Shown piece by piece: positions 8,386 through 17,094 of a stretch of DNA of 64,000 nt. Both the position numbers and the translations under genes were made by a program. The DNA comes from Saccharospirillum salsuginis (GTDB lineage Bacteria; Pseudomonadota; Gammaproteobacteria; Pseudomonadales; Natronospirillaceae). The notes under the pieces are model-generated. The model saw nothing but the letters and a program-made list of their open reading frames with translations. It was not told the DNA's origin and did not search any database. Each line of letters opens with the position of its first letter. The first letter of the stretch is position 1. The stretch spans positions 1-64,000 of the forward strand of contig NZ_BMXR01000007.1 of NCBI RefSeq assembly GCF_014651855.1, in the 5' to 3' direction.

Positions 8386-9408
8386 GTGTTGTATTGGCTC
8401 AGTGGCTTCGGCCTTGGCTTGGTGTTGCTCCAGGCACTGCTCGTCGTTGTAACCTTTCCCCGGCTCAAACCGGCCTGGAGTTACGCTTGTCTTATGCTCG
8501 CCGTCGGTGCCTTCCTGCTGCATCCGCTGGCCGAAGACGGCGTGCGCCTGATTACCCAAAGCATCCGCACCGCCATACCCGCCTTATTCTGGTGGCTGTG
8601 CATCGAAACCTTCACCGACCGACCCAAACGCTTTCGCTGGGGCGTCGGTTTCGCGCTGTACAGCGTTCTCGCCCCGGCCATCCACCTCGTCACCTTCGGT
8701 TCAACCGACGCCGGCTCCCCCGTGCTGCATCGGCTGCTGATCGGACTGCCGCAACTGGTCGAATACGGCCTGATCCTCACCGGCCTCGGCGTCGTCCTCT
8801 ACCACTGGCGCGACGACCTCATCCCCACCCGTCGCCGACTGCGCGGCTGGCTGCTCGGTTTCGCCGGCGTCATCATCCTCACCCAGGTCGCCCTCGAACA
8901 ATGGGTCGAAGCCGGCCAGATCGGCAAACTTCTGCTGGCCGACATCGCCCTCATCGCCATCGCCTGCCTACTGCTCACCGGCCGGACCGGCGTACTGCTC
9001 GGGCACGCGTCGCCACAGCCACAATTAACCAATAATGAACCTGCAGAACCCGACCTCGAAATCTCCCGGGAACGTCGTGCACTGAACCAGGCCATCCAGA
9101 ATGGACTCTACCGACAGGAAGGCCTCACCCTCGCCACCTTCGCCCGGGCCATAAAACTGCCCGAATACAAAACCCGACAACTGATCAACCAGGAACTCGG
9201 CTTCCGCAACTTCCCCGACTTCGTCAACCACTACCGACTTGCCGACGCCTGTCGGCACCTCAAGGAAACACCCGACGAACCCATCACAACCATCGCCCTG
9301 GACATGGGCTTCCGGTCCGTCAGCTCGTTTAACCGCGTCTTCAAGGAACACTTGGGGATGACGCCGACTCAGTATCGAAAAGCCGGGGCGAGTGCTGGAG
9401 AGGCATAG
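8386..9408 (+). CDS. AraC-family regulator with membrane N-terminus
   Basis: A 340-residue protein. Residues 1-205 hold about six or seven hydrophobic helices (WLSGFGLGLVLLQALLVVV; WLLGFAGVIILTQ; LLLADIALIAIACLLL). Residues about 232-335 form an AraC-type pair of helix-turn-helix units (LTLATFARAIKLPEYKTRQLINQELG, then PITTIALDMGFRSVSSFNRVFKEHLGMTPTQYRK). The likely start is GTG 8386; TTG 8389 is possible. Membrane-bound AraC proteins read an extracellular or membrane signal directly. The gene is monocistronic and its target cannot be told from the neighbourhood. Confidence 0.85.
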   Translation: MLYWLSGFGLGLVLLQALLVVVTFPRLKPAWSYACLMLAVGAFLLHPLAEDGVRLITQSIRTAIPALFWWLCIETFTDRPKRFRWGVGFALYSVLAPAIHLVTFGSTDAGSPVLHRLLIGLPQLVEYGLILTGLGVVLYHWRDDLIPTRRRLRGWLLGFAGVIILTQVALEQWVEAGQIGKLLLADIALIAIACLLLTGRTGVLLGHASPQPQLTNNEPAEPDLEISRERRALNQAIQNGLYRQEGLTLATFARAIKLPEYKTRQLINQELGFRNFPDFVNHYRLADACRHLKETPDEPITTIALDMGFRSVSSFNRVFKEHLGMTPTQYRKAGASAGEA

Positions 9409-9835
9409 TTCCCTGGAGTTGAAATCGGAGGTGTTTCGCCACCAGTAGATCGAACTTCACATCCAAGCAGGCAAGGGGTGCGCCTCTAGCAGGTAAGGCC
9501 AGTAGCGTATGTCCGGTATGCTCATTCGGTGGCAGGACTGGTTAGTATCGGATGGGTGGGATGCTCCCAGGGGGATATCTGAGGCATGGATGCCGAAGCT
9601 AAGCCCCCATGGAGGGGTTTACGGCGGCCCCCTGGGAGCATCCCACCCAGCCGATACGGGTTTCTGGCACCCAATCAAACCCAGCCGGGGCGGGTTCAAC
9701 CACGATACAAGGGGCTATACCAAAGCCCCCGTATAGAGCCATTTTCAAAGAATTGCAAAGCGATTCTCAGGGTTTGAGAAGCACCCGACCGACCGTCAGC
9801 GCTAGTCTTCCTGGAGCGACAAAAGGAGAGAACCC
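9409..9835. other. Gene-free interval before the beta-helix gene
   Basis: Contains copy 2 of the variable-arm palindrome (9546-9656) and, at 9709-9731, a short GGGGCTATACCAAAGCCCC hairpin. No gene is visible. The beta-helix operon promoter must lie between about 9660 and 9830, but I could not pick a convincing -35/-10 pair. Confidence 0.5.
9546..9656 (+). repeat. Variable-arm palindrome, copy 2
   Basis: Arms 9546-9574 and 9628-9656 are complementary over 29 bases with one mismatch (GATGGGTGGGATGCTCCCAG in the left arm). The 53-bp centre keeps AAGCCCCCATGGAGGGGTTT and ACGGCG, as in the copies at 154-261 and 12967-13081. The arm sequence is unlike that of the other two copies. Confidence 0.85.
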
Positions 9836-11074
9836 ATGAACGCGCTGAAAATAACAACTCAATGGCTGCTCATCACCCTGATCCTGGCCGCCTGCTCCCA
9901 GGACACCGACACCGCCGCCACCTCCGAGGACTACCAGAAAACCCTCATGACCCAGCTCATCGAGGCACAGCCCGGTGACGTCATCGACATCCCCGCCGGC
10001 ACCTTCCACTTCAACCGGGGCCTCACCCTCAACCAGAACGGCATCACCCTCAGAGGGCAGGGCATGGACCAGACCATCCTGTCGTTCAAAAACCAGATCC
10101 AGGGCGCCGAAGGACTCTTCGTAAGCGGCAACGACTTCACCATCGAAGATCTGGCCATCGAAGACGCCAAGGGCGACGCCCTTAAAATCAACGAAGGACG
10201 CAACATCGTCATCCGCAACGTCCGCACCGAATGGACCAACGGCCCCGACACCGACAACGGCGCCTATGGCATCTACCCGGTCCAGACCGAAAACACCCTG
10301 ATCGAGGGCTCCGTCGCCATCGGCGCCTCGGACGCCGGCATCTATGTAGGCCAAAGTCGCAACGTCATCGTTCGCAACAGCCGCGCCGAATACAATGTCG
10401 CCGGCATCGAGATCGAAAACACCCAGGGAGCCGACGTCTACGGCAATCTCGCCACCAACAACACCGGCGGCATCCTGGTGTTCAACATGCCCAACCTGCC
10501 GATACCGGGCAAGGGCACCCGGGTCTACGACAACGACGTCACCGGCAACAACACCGGCAACTTCGCCCACAAAGGCGCGGCCGTGGCCAGTGTGCCGGCG
10601 GGCTCGGGCGTCGTGATCAACTCCAACGACCAGGTCGAGATCTTCAACAACCGCATCAAGGACAACGACACCGCGAACATCATCATCTCCTCCGCCCAGT
10701 CCACCGGCTATTACGAAGCGGACAACGAAGCGGCCAGCTTCGACCCCTATCCGGAATCCATCTTCATTTACGACAACACCTTCGAAGGCGGCGGCAAAAG
10801 CCCGGACCACCTCGAACTCAAAGCGCTCAAGGTGCTCGAATTCGGCATCACCGGAGCTTTGCCGGACATCCTCTGGGACGGCTACTACGACCCGGAAAAA
10901 CAAGTCGACGGCCAAACGCCGGATGCGCTGAAGATCTGCGTTCAGAACGGCGAAGCCGGCTTGATCAACGTCGATGCACCGGGTGGTTTCGACAACATCT
11001 CCACCGACATGAGCCCGCACAACTGTGAGCTCCCCAAACTGCCCGCCGTTTCACTGGAAGGAGCCGAGGCATGA
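9836..11074 (+). CDS. Parallel beta-helix repeat lipoprotein (SO2931/TIGR03805 type)
   Basis: A 412-residue secreted lipoprotein. The signal peptide ends in a lipobox (LILAAC, Cys about residue 20). Residues about 50-310 are short beta-helix coils (GITLRGQGMDQTILSF, NDFTIEDLAIEDAKGDAL, RNVIVRNSRAEYNVAGIEI, NNTGGILVFNMP). Start ATG 9836 is preceded by AAAGGAG. The stop overlaps the start of a diheme cytochrome gene by four bases (ATGA). This pair, beta-helix protein plus SO2930-type cytochrome, is a conserved two-gene unit in Shewanella and other proteobacteria. The pair's substrate is unknown; right-handed beta-helices often bind polysaccharides. Confidence 0.88.
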   Translation: MNALKITTQWLLITLILAACSQDTDTAATSEDYQKTLMTQLIEAQPGDVIDIPAGTFHFNRGLTLNQNGITLRGQGMDQTILSFKNQIQGAEGLFVSGNDFTIEDLAIEDAKGDALKINEGRNIVIRNVRTEWTNGPDTDNGAYGIYPVQTENTLIEGSVAIGASDAGIYVGQSRNVIVRNSRAEYNVAGIEIENTQGADVYGNLATNNTGGILVFNMPNLPIPGKGTRVYDNDVTGNNTGNFAHKGAAVASVPAGSGVVINSNDQVEIFNNRIKDNDTANIIISSAQSTGYYEADNEAASFDPYPESIFIYDNTFEGGGKSPDHLELKALKVLEFGITGALPDILWDGYYDPEKQVDGQTPDALKICVQNGEAGLINVDAPGGFDNISTDMSPHNCELPKLPAVSLEGAEA

Positions 11075-12228
11075 CCCGGATGCAAGGCATAACGACGGCC
11101 GGCCTTCTGGTTCTGATCGCACTGGTGAGCGGCTGTGGCCCGCAAGCAGTGACTCACCACGCCGAGGACCAAATTCCGGACGACCTGGCCGAGTGGGGCA
11201 TTGTCACGATAGACGGCGATCGGCTTGTCTGGTCCGAACAGGTTCAGGTCTACGATCTGAACACCCCCCTGTTTACCGATTACGCCCACAAACTGCGCAC
11301 CGCCTATGTCCCGGAAGGCGCTCAGGCCCAACTGGCGGATACGGGAGACCTCACATGGCCGGTCGGCACGGTTTTTAGCAAAACCTTTTATTACCCCAAA
11401 GGCCAGAAGGCAGGGCAGGTACAAAAAGCCGAGTTCGATCCGCAGGAAATCGAAAACGGCCTGTCACTGGAGGAACATCGACTGATTGAAACCCGCTTGC
11501 TGGTTCACTACGACAGCGGCTGGAAAGCCATCGGTTACGTCTGGAACGAAGAGCAGACTCACGCACAGCGTGAAGTCACCGGCGCATTGGTCCCATTAAC
11601 CCTGCAGACCTCGACCGGGCAGCAGGACTTCACCTACGTCGTCCCGGACGCCAATCAATGCATCGGCTGCCATGCCACCGCCTTCAAAACCAAGCAGGCC
11701 CTGCCCATAGGCCCCGGCCAGGCCCGATTCGTCAACCGGACCGTTCCCGGCCAGGCAGGCAATCAACTGGCCGTCTGGCAGGAGCGTGGCTGGTTGAGTG
11801 GCGCGCATGACACACAGGCATCCGCACCCGATTGGCGTGACGGCTCCGCCAGTGTCGACGCCCGTGCCCGCGCCTACCTCGACATCAACTGCGGTCACTG
11901 CCACAGTCCGGAAGGCGCCGGTGACACCAGCGGTCTCTGGCTGCAACAAAACGTCACCGCGCTCAACCGTCTCGGTGTTTGCAAACCGCCGATCGCGGCC
12001 GGGCAGGGGACCGGCGGCAACCGCTGGGGCATCACCCCCGGCAAACCGGACGAATCCATTCTTCACTACCGCATGGCCAGCCTCGATCCCGGCGCGATGA
12101 TGCCCGAGCTCGGGCGAAGCCTGGTGCATGACGAAGGCGTCGAACTGATTGCCGAATGGATTGCCGGGATGGACGGGGAATGCAACGAACCCGAAGCGGG
12201 GTTTTCCCTGGACCGGACGGCGGATTGA
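11071..12228 (+). CDS. SO2930-family diheme c-type cytochrome
   Basis: A 385-residue exported protein. The N-terminus has a lipoprotein signal (LLVLIALVSGC, Cys about residue 24). Two CXXCH motifs are present: CIGCH near residue 197 and CGHCH near residue 275. The N-terminal portion (VWSEQVQVYDLNTPLFTDYAHKLRT) is typical of the HNE_0200/SO2930 family, which lacks any known enzymatic assignment. Overlap with the preceding beta-helix gene shows one operon. Both proteins are predicted to sit on the periplasmic side, anchored by lipid. Confidence 0.9.
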   Translation: MTRMQGITTAGLLVLIALVSGCGPQAVTHHAEDQIPDDLAEWGIVTIDGDRLVWSEQVQVYDLNTPLFTDYAHKLRTAYVPEGAQAQLADTGDLTWPVGTVFSKTFYYPKGQKAGQVQKAEFDPQEIENGLSLEEHRLIETRLLVHYDSGWKAIGYVWNEEQTHAQREVTGALVPLTLQTSTGQQDFTYVVPDANQCIGCHATAFKTKQALPIGPGQARFVNRTVPGQAGNQLAVWQERGWLSGAHDTQASAPDWRDGSASVDARARAYLDINCGHCHSPEGAGDTSGLWLQQNVTALNRLGVCKPPIAAGQGTGGNRWGITPGKPDESILHYRMASLDPGAMMPELGRSLVHDEGVELIAEWIAGMDGECNEPEAGFSLDRTAD

Positions 12229-12340
12229 ACAGTGTCCCCTCCCTCCGGGAGAGGGATAACCCCCGGGCTGTTGCCAAACCCCGATCACCCATTAAGCTGA
12301 CCCAAAACCAACAACAATAAAAAGCCAGGAGGCCATTATC

Positions 12341-12811
12341 ATGCTCAACAAATCCATCGACCAATGGCTCGACGAATACGGCGAGAGCCACCAGAACAAA
12401 ACCAACAAACTCATCCACTGGATCTGTGTGCCCGTTATACTCTGGTGCGTCCTCGCCCTGCTGTGGCATGTCCCGCTGGGTCCCAACGAATGGCTTAACG
12501 GCGCCTCCGCCCTTATCGTCATCAGCATCCTGTTCTATGCCCGGCTGTCACTGACACTGACACTGGGCATGGCCGCCATATCCGCGATCTCGGTTTGGCT
12601 GATTATGGCGTATCAGAATGCGGGGTTTGGCTTTCCGCTCTGGGCTTTTGCGCTGGTGCTCTTTGTGCTCGCCTGGATCGGGCAGTTTGTCGGGCACAAG
12701 ATTGAAGGTAAGAAGCCCAGTTTCTTCAAGGACATCCAGTTCCTGTTGATCGGACCGGCCTGGTTGTTGAGTTTCGTGTATAGGAAAGTGGGGATTCCGT
12801 TGCGGGCGTGA
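12341..12811 (+). CDS. Mpo1-like (DUF962/YGL010w) membrane protein
   Basis: A 156-residue protein with the family's opening (DQWLDEYGESHQNKTNKLIHWICVPV) and the signature WIGQFVGHKIEGKKPSFFKD, followed by a final hydrophobic segment. Four transmembrane helices are visible. The yeast homologue Mpo1 is an Fe(II)-dependent dioxygenase acting on 2-hydroxy fatty acids; conserved His residues (H17, H26, and HK in the GHKIEGKKP motif) are kept here. Activity in bacteria is inferred only. It is monocistronic, with repeats downstream. Confidence 0.87.
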   Translation: MLNKSIDQWLDEYGESHQNKTNKLIHWICVPVILWCVLALLWHVPLGPNEWLNGASALIVISILFYARLSLTLTLGMAAISAISVWLIMAYQNAGFGFPLWAFALVLFVLAWIGQFVGHKIEGKKPSFFKDIQFLLIGPAWLLSFVYRKVGIPLRA

Positions 12812-12848
12812 TCGGGGGTGCGGGATTGATTGTTGCCCGGGTTTTATT

Positions 12849-12884
12849 GTTGGATTACGCGCTCTCGCGCTAATCCAACCTACG
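12849..12884. repeat. TTGGATTACGC / GCTAATCCAA repeat
   Basis: A 36-bp palindrome (GTTGGATTACGCG...CGCTAATCCAACCTAC). The same element recurs at 28662-28713, 46059-46091, 46130-46161, 50078-50113 and 50152-50184. The loop bases vary while the stem is preserved. Confidence 0.85.
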
Positions 12885-12925
12885 CAATACTACTTAGTGC
12901 AATTTGTCTTGCAGTCACCTTAAAA

Positions 12926-12946
12926 GGTGGGCAGTGCCCACCCTAC
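12926..12946. repeat. GGTGGGCnnTGCCCACC palindrome
   Basis: GGTGGGCAGTGCCCACCCTAC. The same short palindrome ending in CTAC recurs at 45997-46017, 46197-46232 (interrupted), 47111-47134 and 47186-47209, always outside genes. Confidence 0.75.
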
Positions 12947-12966
12947 AACGCAATGTATGTGCTGAG

Positions 12967-13081
12967 CACCCGAGGTGGGGGATGGCTTCTGCGGGGATGT
13001 CGGCAGCCATGGATGGCTGCCGCCAAGCCCCCATGGACGGGTTTACGGCGACCCCGCAGAAGCCATCCCCTGCCTCGGGTG
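12967..13081 (+). repeat. Variable-arm palindrome, copy 3
   Basis: Arms 12967-12996 and 13052-13081 are complementary over 30 bases with two mismatches (GATGGCTTCTGCGGGG at the inner end). The 55-bp centre has the GGCAGCCAT/ATGGCTGCC hairpin and AAGCCCCCATGGACGGGTTT. Open frames across 12830-13215 are repeat-derived and not believable genes. Confidence 0.85.
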
Positions 13082-13196
13082 CGGATAATGCCACCGCATA
13101 CAAACGAGCCTTCACAAAAAGGGTTGAGGAAAAACACGAACCCGGTACCCTCCAGAAGCTGACACCCACCAAGACCTCAGCTCGGGAGAAGACTTC

Positions 13197-13820
13197 TTGG
13201 CGAAGCACGAACTGACCGCTCATGGCCTGACCTTCCTCAAACCCGGCCATAAACGCATCAAAGCCCTGAAAACCGAATACGGCGAAGCCAACCTCCATGG
13301 CACCAAAGTCTGGGACTCCAGCTTTGTCCTTATGGATTACCTGCTGCTCGACCCGATCCCCAAAGACCGGGTCGTCTTCGATATCGGTTGCGGCTGGGGG
13401 CCCACATCCCTGTTTCTGTTGAAACATTTCAGTTCCCGCGTCCTGTCCATCGACGCGGACGACTCTGTCGAGCCCTACCTGAAACTCCACGGCGAACTGA
13501 ACGGGTACGAACCCATCTTCTGGCAGCGCAAGCTCAACCAGTTGAAGAAAGAAGACCTCGCCATGGCCGACACCATCGTCGGGGGTGACATCTGCTTCTG
13601 GGACGAACTGCGCGACGACTGGTGGAAACTGCTCAAGCGCGCCAAGAAAGTCGGCGTGCGCCAGGTGCTCATCGCCGATCCGGGGCGTCAGCCGTTCTAC
13701 GACCTCGCCAACTGGGCCAAAGAGCGCTTCGATGCCGAACTGTGGGAGCACGACATCAAACAGCCCCTCAAAACCAGCAAATACGTGCTGGAGGTCAACC
13801 TGAACCCGGAGGCCCCCTAA
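13197..13820 (+). CDS. Class I SAM-dependent methyltransferase
   Basis: A 207-residue protein starting at TTG 13197, which has GGGAG 8 bases upstream. Motif I is plain (VVFDIGCGWGPTSLFLL, residues about 60-76), followed by an acidic strand end (RVLSIDADDS). The overall layout resembles the small protein-lysine methyltransferases of the METTL20/ETFB type and their bacterial relatives. The acceptor cannot be stated. It stands between repeats and an outer-membrane protein gene on the same strand, 58 bases apart. Confidence 0.8.
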   Translation: MAKHELTAHGLTFLKPGHKRIKALKTEYGEANLHGTKVWDSSFVLMDYLLLDPIPKDRVVFDIGCGWGPTSLFLLKHFSSRVLSIDADDSVEPYLKLHGELNGYEPIFWQRKLNQLKKEDLAMADTIVGGDICFWDELRDDWWKLLKRAKKVGVRQVLIADPGRQPFYDLANWAKERFDAELWEHDIKQPLKTSKYVLEVNLNPEAP

Positions 13821-13878
13821 ACTTTGGGCCGGATCGGGCGATAACCTTATCGTCCACCCTCAACCGTGCGAACCACCG

Positions 13879-15588
13879 ATGAAGCGAGCCGCCGTCCCCC
13901 ATCGAATATTCCCGCTACACCGGCAGGGCCTGGCCCTTGTCGCCGCCCTGGCCTTGGCGGGCGGGGCCGGTGCGGTCGAACTGGGACTGGATCTCGGGGC
14001 GGCCGGCAGCCGCCTGGCCACCGGCTGGGGGCTGGCGACACACGCCCAGACGATGTTCACGCCCGAATGGGGGCTGGATCTCGGTTACCGTTACCAGAGC
14101 AAGCTCGAATACGATTTGAACGGGTCCAGCCACGAACATCGTTTCAGCCAGTTCGAGACCGGCCTGATCTGGCAACAGGGCAATCGCGGCGCCCGCTTCC
14201 AGGCCATTGGCGGGGCCATCTTTGCCGGCTACGGCGTCGAAGACGACTCCGGAGACCTGACCCTGGAGCGGTTCACGCCCGGGTACCGGTTCGACGCCGA
14301 CGTCAGCGTCCCCGTGTTCACCCGGTTCCGGGTGTTCGCCAGCGCCGGTTACCAGGGCTTCTACAGCGACGGCATGTCGAACCAATGGCGTTGGCGCTAT
14401 GGTGTGCGCATGACCTTCGGCAGCGAAGTCACACCGCTGGAGCGGGACGAACAGGCCCGGTTGGCCGCCGAACAGGCCGCCCGGGAAGCCGAGCGTGAAA
14501 ACCCCAGCCCTCGCATCGACCCGGAGGTGCCGCAGTACATGCCCCGGTATCTGTCCCAGTCGCTGCCGCCCATCGTTGAACTCTCCGAAGTGTGCAAATG
14601 CTTCCCGGCCGGGCCCTATACGTTGCAGTTGGGTGAGTTCCGCTCGATGGAGCAGGCCGTTCGCGCCATGGAATACCGTGGCTTGCGCCAGTTCTTCAAT
14701 ACCGTCGCCTATGAACGCGAACCCCTGCCCGTCTTCCTGGCCCAGGTCGATCCCGAGGGCGCGGTGCTGATGTTCGTGGGCGAATTCGACTCTCTCGACC
14801 GCATCGACTTCTGGAAACGCCAGTTGCGCCGCAGTGGCGTCGAGGGGCGTTTGCGCAAGGTGATCGGCAGCGAGGGCCGGGTCGCCAATCGCATCGCGGC
14901 TGTACCGGAACTGGAGCGGAGCATCGAACCGCAGTACACCGAAGAAGAAGTGCGCCGGATGAACAGTTTGCCCGGTGATCGGCCGGCAATGGATACCGCG
15001 GCCATGAATCAGGCCGAACCGGAGTCGGCATCACGCTATACCGACAGCCTGGTGGTTGGGCCGGTACGGGAGAATCTGGTGCGTGCCTGGCTGGAACAGG
15101 CGGAATACCGCGATACACTGCTCAAGACCACGGACACCGCCATGCCGGGCCGCCAGCGTCTGGTTTGGGAGGCCACCCGCCAGGAGGGGTGGCTGTACCT
15201 GGATGGCTTCGCCGATCGACGCCAGTTGGACCAATGGCGGGCCTGGCTCGAACGCCGAGACCTGGTGGCGGATCACCGCGAACAGGCGACGCTGCCGGTG
15301 GGGGACACCTACATCTACCACCTCGGCTCCCGGCAAACCGGCCACACCCTGTTGCTGGACGCCCAGCCGACCGCGAACGCCATCATGACGCGCATGACCT
15401 CACCGGAAGTGCTCTGGTTCCAGGCGTATCAGGCCATCAACGACCAGCCGCCGACACTCAGCGTCAACTGGTCCGACAACGACGGGCGCTACCATCTGGT
15501 GGCGACCGGATTTGGCCAGCGCAGCCAGGTAATGGAGGCATCCCGACAACTGAGTAACGTCGGCCTGTTACCCCGTTTGATGGAGTAA
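13879..15588 (+). CDS. Outer-membrane beta-barrel fused to SPOR-like repeats (hypothetical)
   Basis: A 569-residue exported protein. A signal peptide ends near residue 32 (ALALAGGAGA). Residues about 33-178 alternate aromatic and polar strands (GLDLGYRYQSKLEYDL, ARFQAIGGAIFAGYG, RVFASAGYQGFYSD), typical of an eight-strand barrel. A short charged helix follows (EQARLAAEQAAREAERE). The rest contains SPOR-like units: GPYTLQLGEFRSMEQAVRAMEYRGL near residue 243 and a later one near 425-475 (QEGWLYLDGFADRRQLDQWRAWL). SPOR domains bind denuded septal peptidoglycan, so this protein might link outer membrane and cell wall. I do not know a named family with this layout. Confidence 0.65.
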   Translation: MKRAAVPHRIFPLHRQGLALVAALALAGGAGAVELGLDLGAAGSRLATGWGLATHAQTMFTPEWGLDLGYRYQSKLEYDLNGSSHEHRFSQFETGLIWQQGNRGARFQAIGGAIFAGYGVEDDSGDLTLERFTPGYRFDADVSVPVFTRFRVFASAGYQGFYSDGMSNQWRWRYGVRMTFGSEVTPLERDEQARLAAEQAAREAERENPSPRIDPEVPQYMPRYLSQSLPPIVELSEVCKCFPAGPYTLQLGEFRSMEQAVRAMEYRGLRQFFNTVAYEREPLPVFLAQVDPEGAVLMFVGEFDSLDRIDFWKRQLRRSGVEGRLRKVIGSEGRVANRIAAVPELERSIEPQYTEEEVRRMNSLPGDRPAMDTAAMNQAEPESASRYTDSLVVGPVRENLVRAWLEQAEYRDTLLKTTDTAMPGRQRLVWEATRQEGWLYLDGFADRRQLDQWRAWLERRDLVADHREQATLPVGDTYIYHLGSRQTGHTLLLDAQPTANAIMTRMTSPEVLWFQAYQAINDQPPTLSVNWSDNDGRYHLVATGFGQRSQVMEASRQLSNVGLLPRLME

Positions 15589-15666
15589 GGGCGCGTTCGA
15601 CCAGCGTTATATTCGATCGGGAATTTCAGGCATAATGGCCAGCCGTTGACGAGACTGGAGCCCTGA

Positions 15667-16446
15667 ATGGAATTGGATTGGCCACTGACGCTGTTGTTCA
15701 TCATGTTCGCCGTTGCCATGCTGGCCGGCTGGGTCGACACCCTGGCCGGCGGTGGCGGCCTGATCGCGCTGCCGGCCTTGCTATTGGCCGGTGTTCCTCC
15801 GGTCAGTGCACTGGCGACCAATAAGAGTCAGGGCGTCGTGGGCACGTTGACCTCCACTTTGACGATGTACTTCAAGGGCCATCTGCGAGGGCGCCACCTG
15901 ATTCCGCTGGTGATCGCCTCCGCCATCGGTTCGGCGATCGGCACCTGGCTGGTGCAACGCGTCAACACCGATTGGCTGGCCTGGGTGATTCCCGTTTTGT
16001 TGGTCGCCGTCGCCGTCTACTACTGGTTATCCCCCAATCTGGGCGAAATGGAAGCCGATGCCCGCATGACCGAGCGCGCCTGGGGTCGTACCTGGGTGCC
16101 GGCTGTCGGCTTCTACGACGGCTTTTTCGGGCCCGGCACCGGGTCGTTCTTCGCCGCCAGCGGCGTGGCCTTTCGCGGTCAGACCCTGCTGAACGCCACC
16201 ATCCGGGCCAAGTTGTTGAACTTCACCTCGAATGTCGTCTCTCTCGCCCTGTTCACCGCCGGTGGCCAGGTGGTCTGGACCATTGGTTTCGCCATGATGG
16301 CCGGGCAGATTGTGGGCGCCTATGTCGGCAGTCACACCATGCTGGCTGGCGGCGCCAGGATCATCCGTCCGGTGGTGATCGTCATGTGTGTACTGATGAG
16401 CATCAGCCAGGTGTTGCAGCAGATCGGGTGGCTCAGCTTCGGTTGA
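15667..16446 (+). CDS. TSUP (TauE/SafE) family sulfite/anion exporter-like protein
   Basis: A 259-residue membrane protein with the two-repeat TSUP layout: LAGGGGLIALPALLLAGVP and ATNKSQGVVGT in the first half, GFYDGFFGPGTGSFF in the second. Seven or eight hydrophobic helices are visible. TSUP proteins move sulfite, sulfoacetate, taurine-related or other organic anions. No metabolic gene alongside suggests the substrate. Start ATG 15667 follows GGAG at 15657-15660. Monocistronic. Confidence 0.88.
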   Translation: MELDWPLTLLFIMFAVAMLAGWVDTLAGGGGLIALPALLLAGVPPVSALATNKSQGVVGTLTSTLTMYFKGHLRGRHLIPLVIASAIGSAIGTWLVQRVNTDWLAWVIPVLLVAVAVYYWLSPNLGEMEADARMTERAWGRTWVPAVGFYDGFFGPGTGSFFAASGVAFRGQTLLNATIRAKLLNFTSNVVSLALFTAGGQVVWTIGFAMMAGQIVGAYVGSHTMLAGGARIIRPVVIVMCVLMSISQVLQQIGWLSFG

Positions 16447-16520
16447 GGGACGGCCTTGCAAGCCGGGGTCAATCGCGCTACATCTAGTAGTGGTCCGAAA
16501 CGGCCGGGAAGGAGGCTCCC

Positions 16521-17072
16521 ATGGCTTACGATGAAGGTCTGGCTCAACGCATTCGCGACTATTTTCAGGGACGCACCGATGTGGTCGAGAAAAAGATGTT
16601 CGGTGGCCTGTGTTTTATGGTGCACGATCACATGTGCTGCGGTCTGCTCGGCAACGATCTGATGGCTCGGATCGGGCCGGACCACTATGAGGAACATCTT
16701 GCCTTACCCCACGCCAAACCCATGGAGTTTACCGGCCGACCGATGAAAGGCATCCTGACTGTCGAAGCCGAAGGCCTGGCGGAAGACGCCGATCTCTTCG
16801 CCTGGATCGACCGATGTGTTGCGTTCGTCGACACACTGCCGCCCAAAGCGCCGAAAAAGTCTCGCAAATCCCGGACATCCGCCCGCTCGGACGATGCCTT
16901 CGCCGGTTTGAGCGCCCCGGCCCGACGCGCCCTGGCGAACGCCGGCATCAACACCTTGAAAGACCTGTCCCGCTACAGCCAGGCCGAAATCCTGAAACTG
17001 CACGGTATGGGGCCGAGTTCCATTCCCAAACTGGAAAAAGCGCTGCGGGACGGAGGATTCTCCTTCCAATAG
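16521..17072 (+). CDS. TfoX N- and C-terminal domain protein
   Basis: A 183-residue protein. Residues 1-105 match the TfoX N-terminal domain (EKKMFGGLCFMVHDHMCCGL, PMEFTGRPMKGILTV). A Lys/Ser-rich linker (PPKAPKKSRKSRTSARS) precedes a helix-hairpin-helix C-terminal domain (LSAPARRALANAGINTLKDLSRYSQAEILKLHGMG). TfoX/Sxy proteins activate competence with CRP in Vibrio and Haemophilus; many stand-alone homologues have no known role. A ribosome site (GGAGG) precedes ATG 16521. It reads into the truncated DUF1801 gene 22 bases downstream. Confidence 0.85.
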   Translation: MAYDEGLAQRIRDYFQGRTDVVEKKMFGGLCFMVHDHMCCGLLGNDLMARIGPDHYEEHLALPHAKPMEFTGRPMKGILTVEAEGLAEDADLFAWIDRCVAFVDTLPPKAPKKSRKSRTSARSDDAFAGLSAPARRALANAGINTLKDLSRYSQAEILKLHGMGPSSIPKLEKALRDGGFSFQ

Positions 17073-17094
17073 CCCCGGAAAGGATTCGAACACG

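Noticed and set aside
9767..11020. A 417-codon minus-strand frame
   Set aside because: Antisense of the beta-helix lipoprotein; Val/Gly/Asp-rich without motifs.
12830..13215. Short plus-strand frames downstream of the Mpo1-like gene
   Set aside because: Entirely repeat-derived (TTGGATT, GGTGGGC and variable-arm palindromes).
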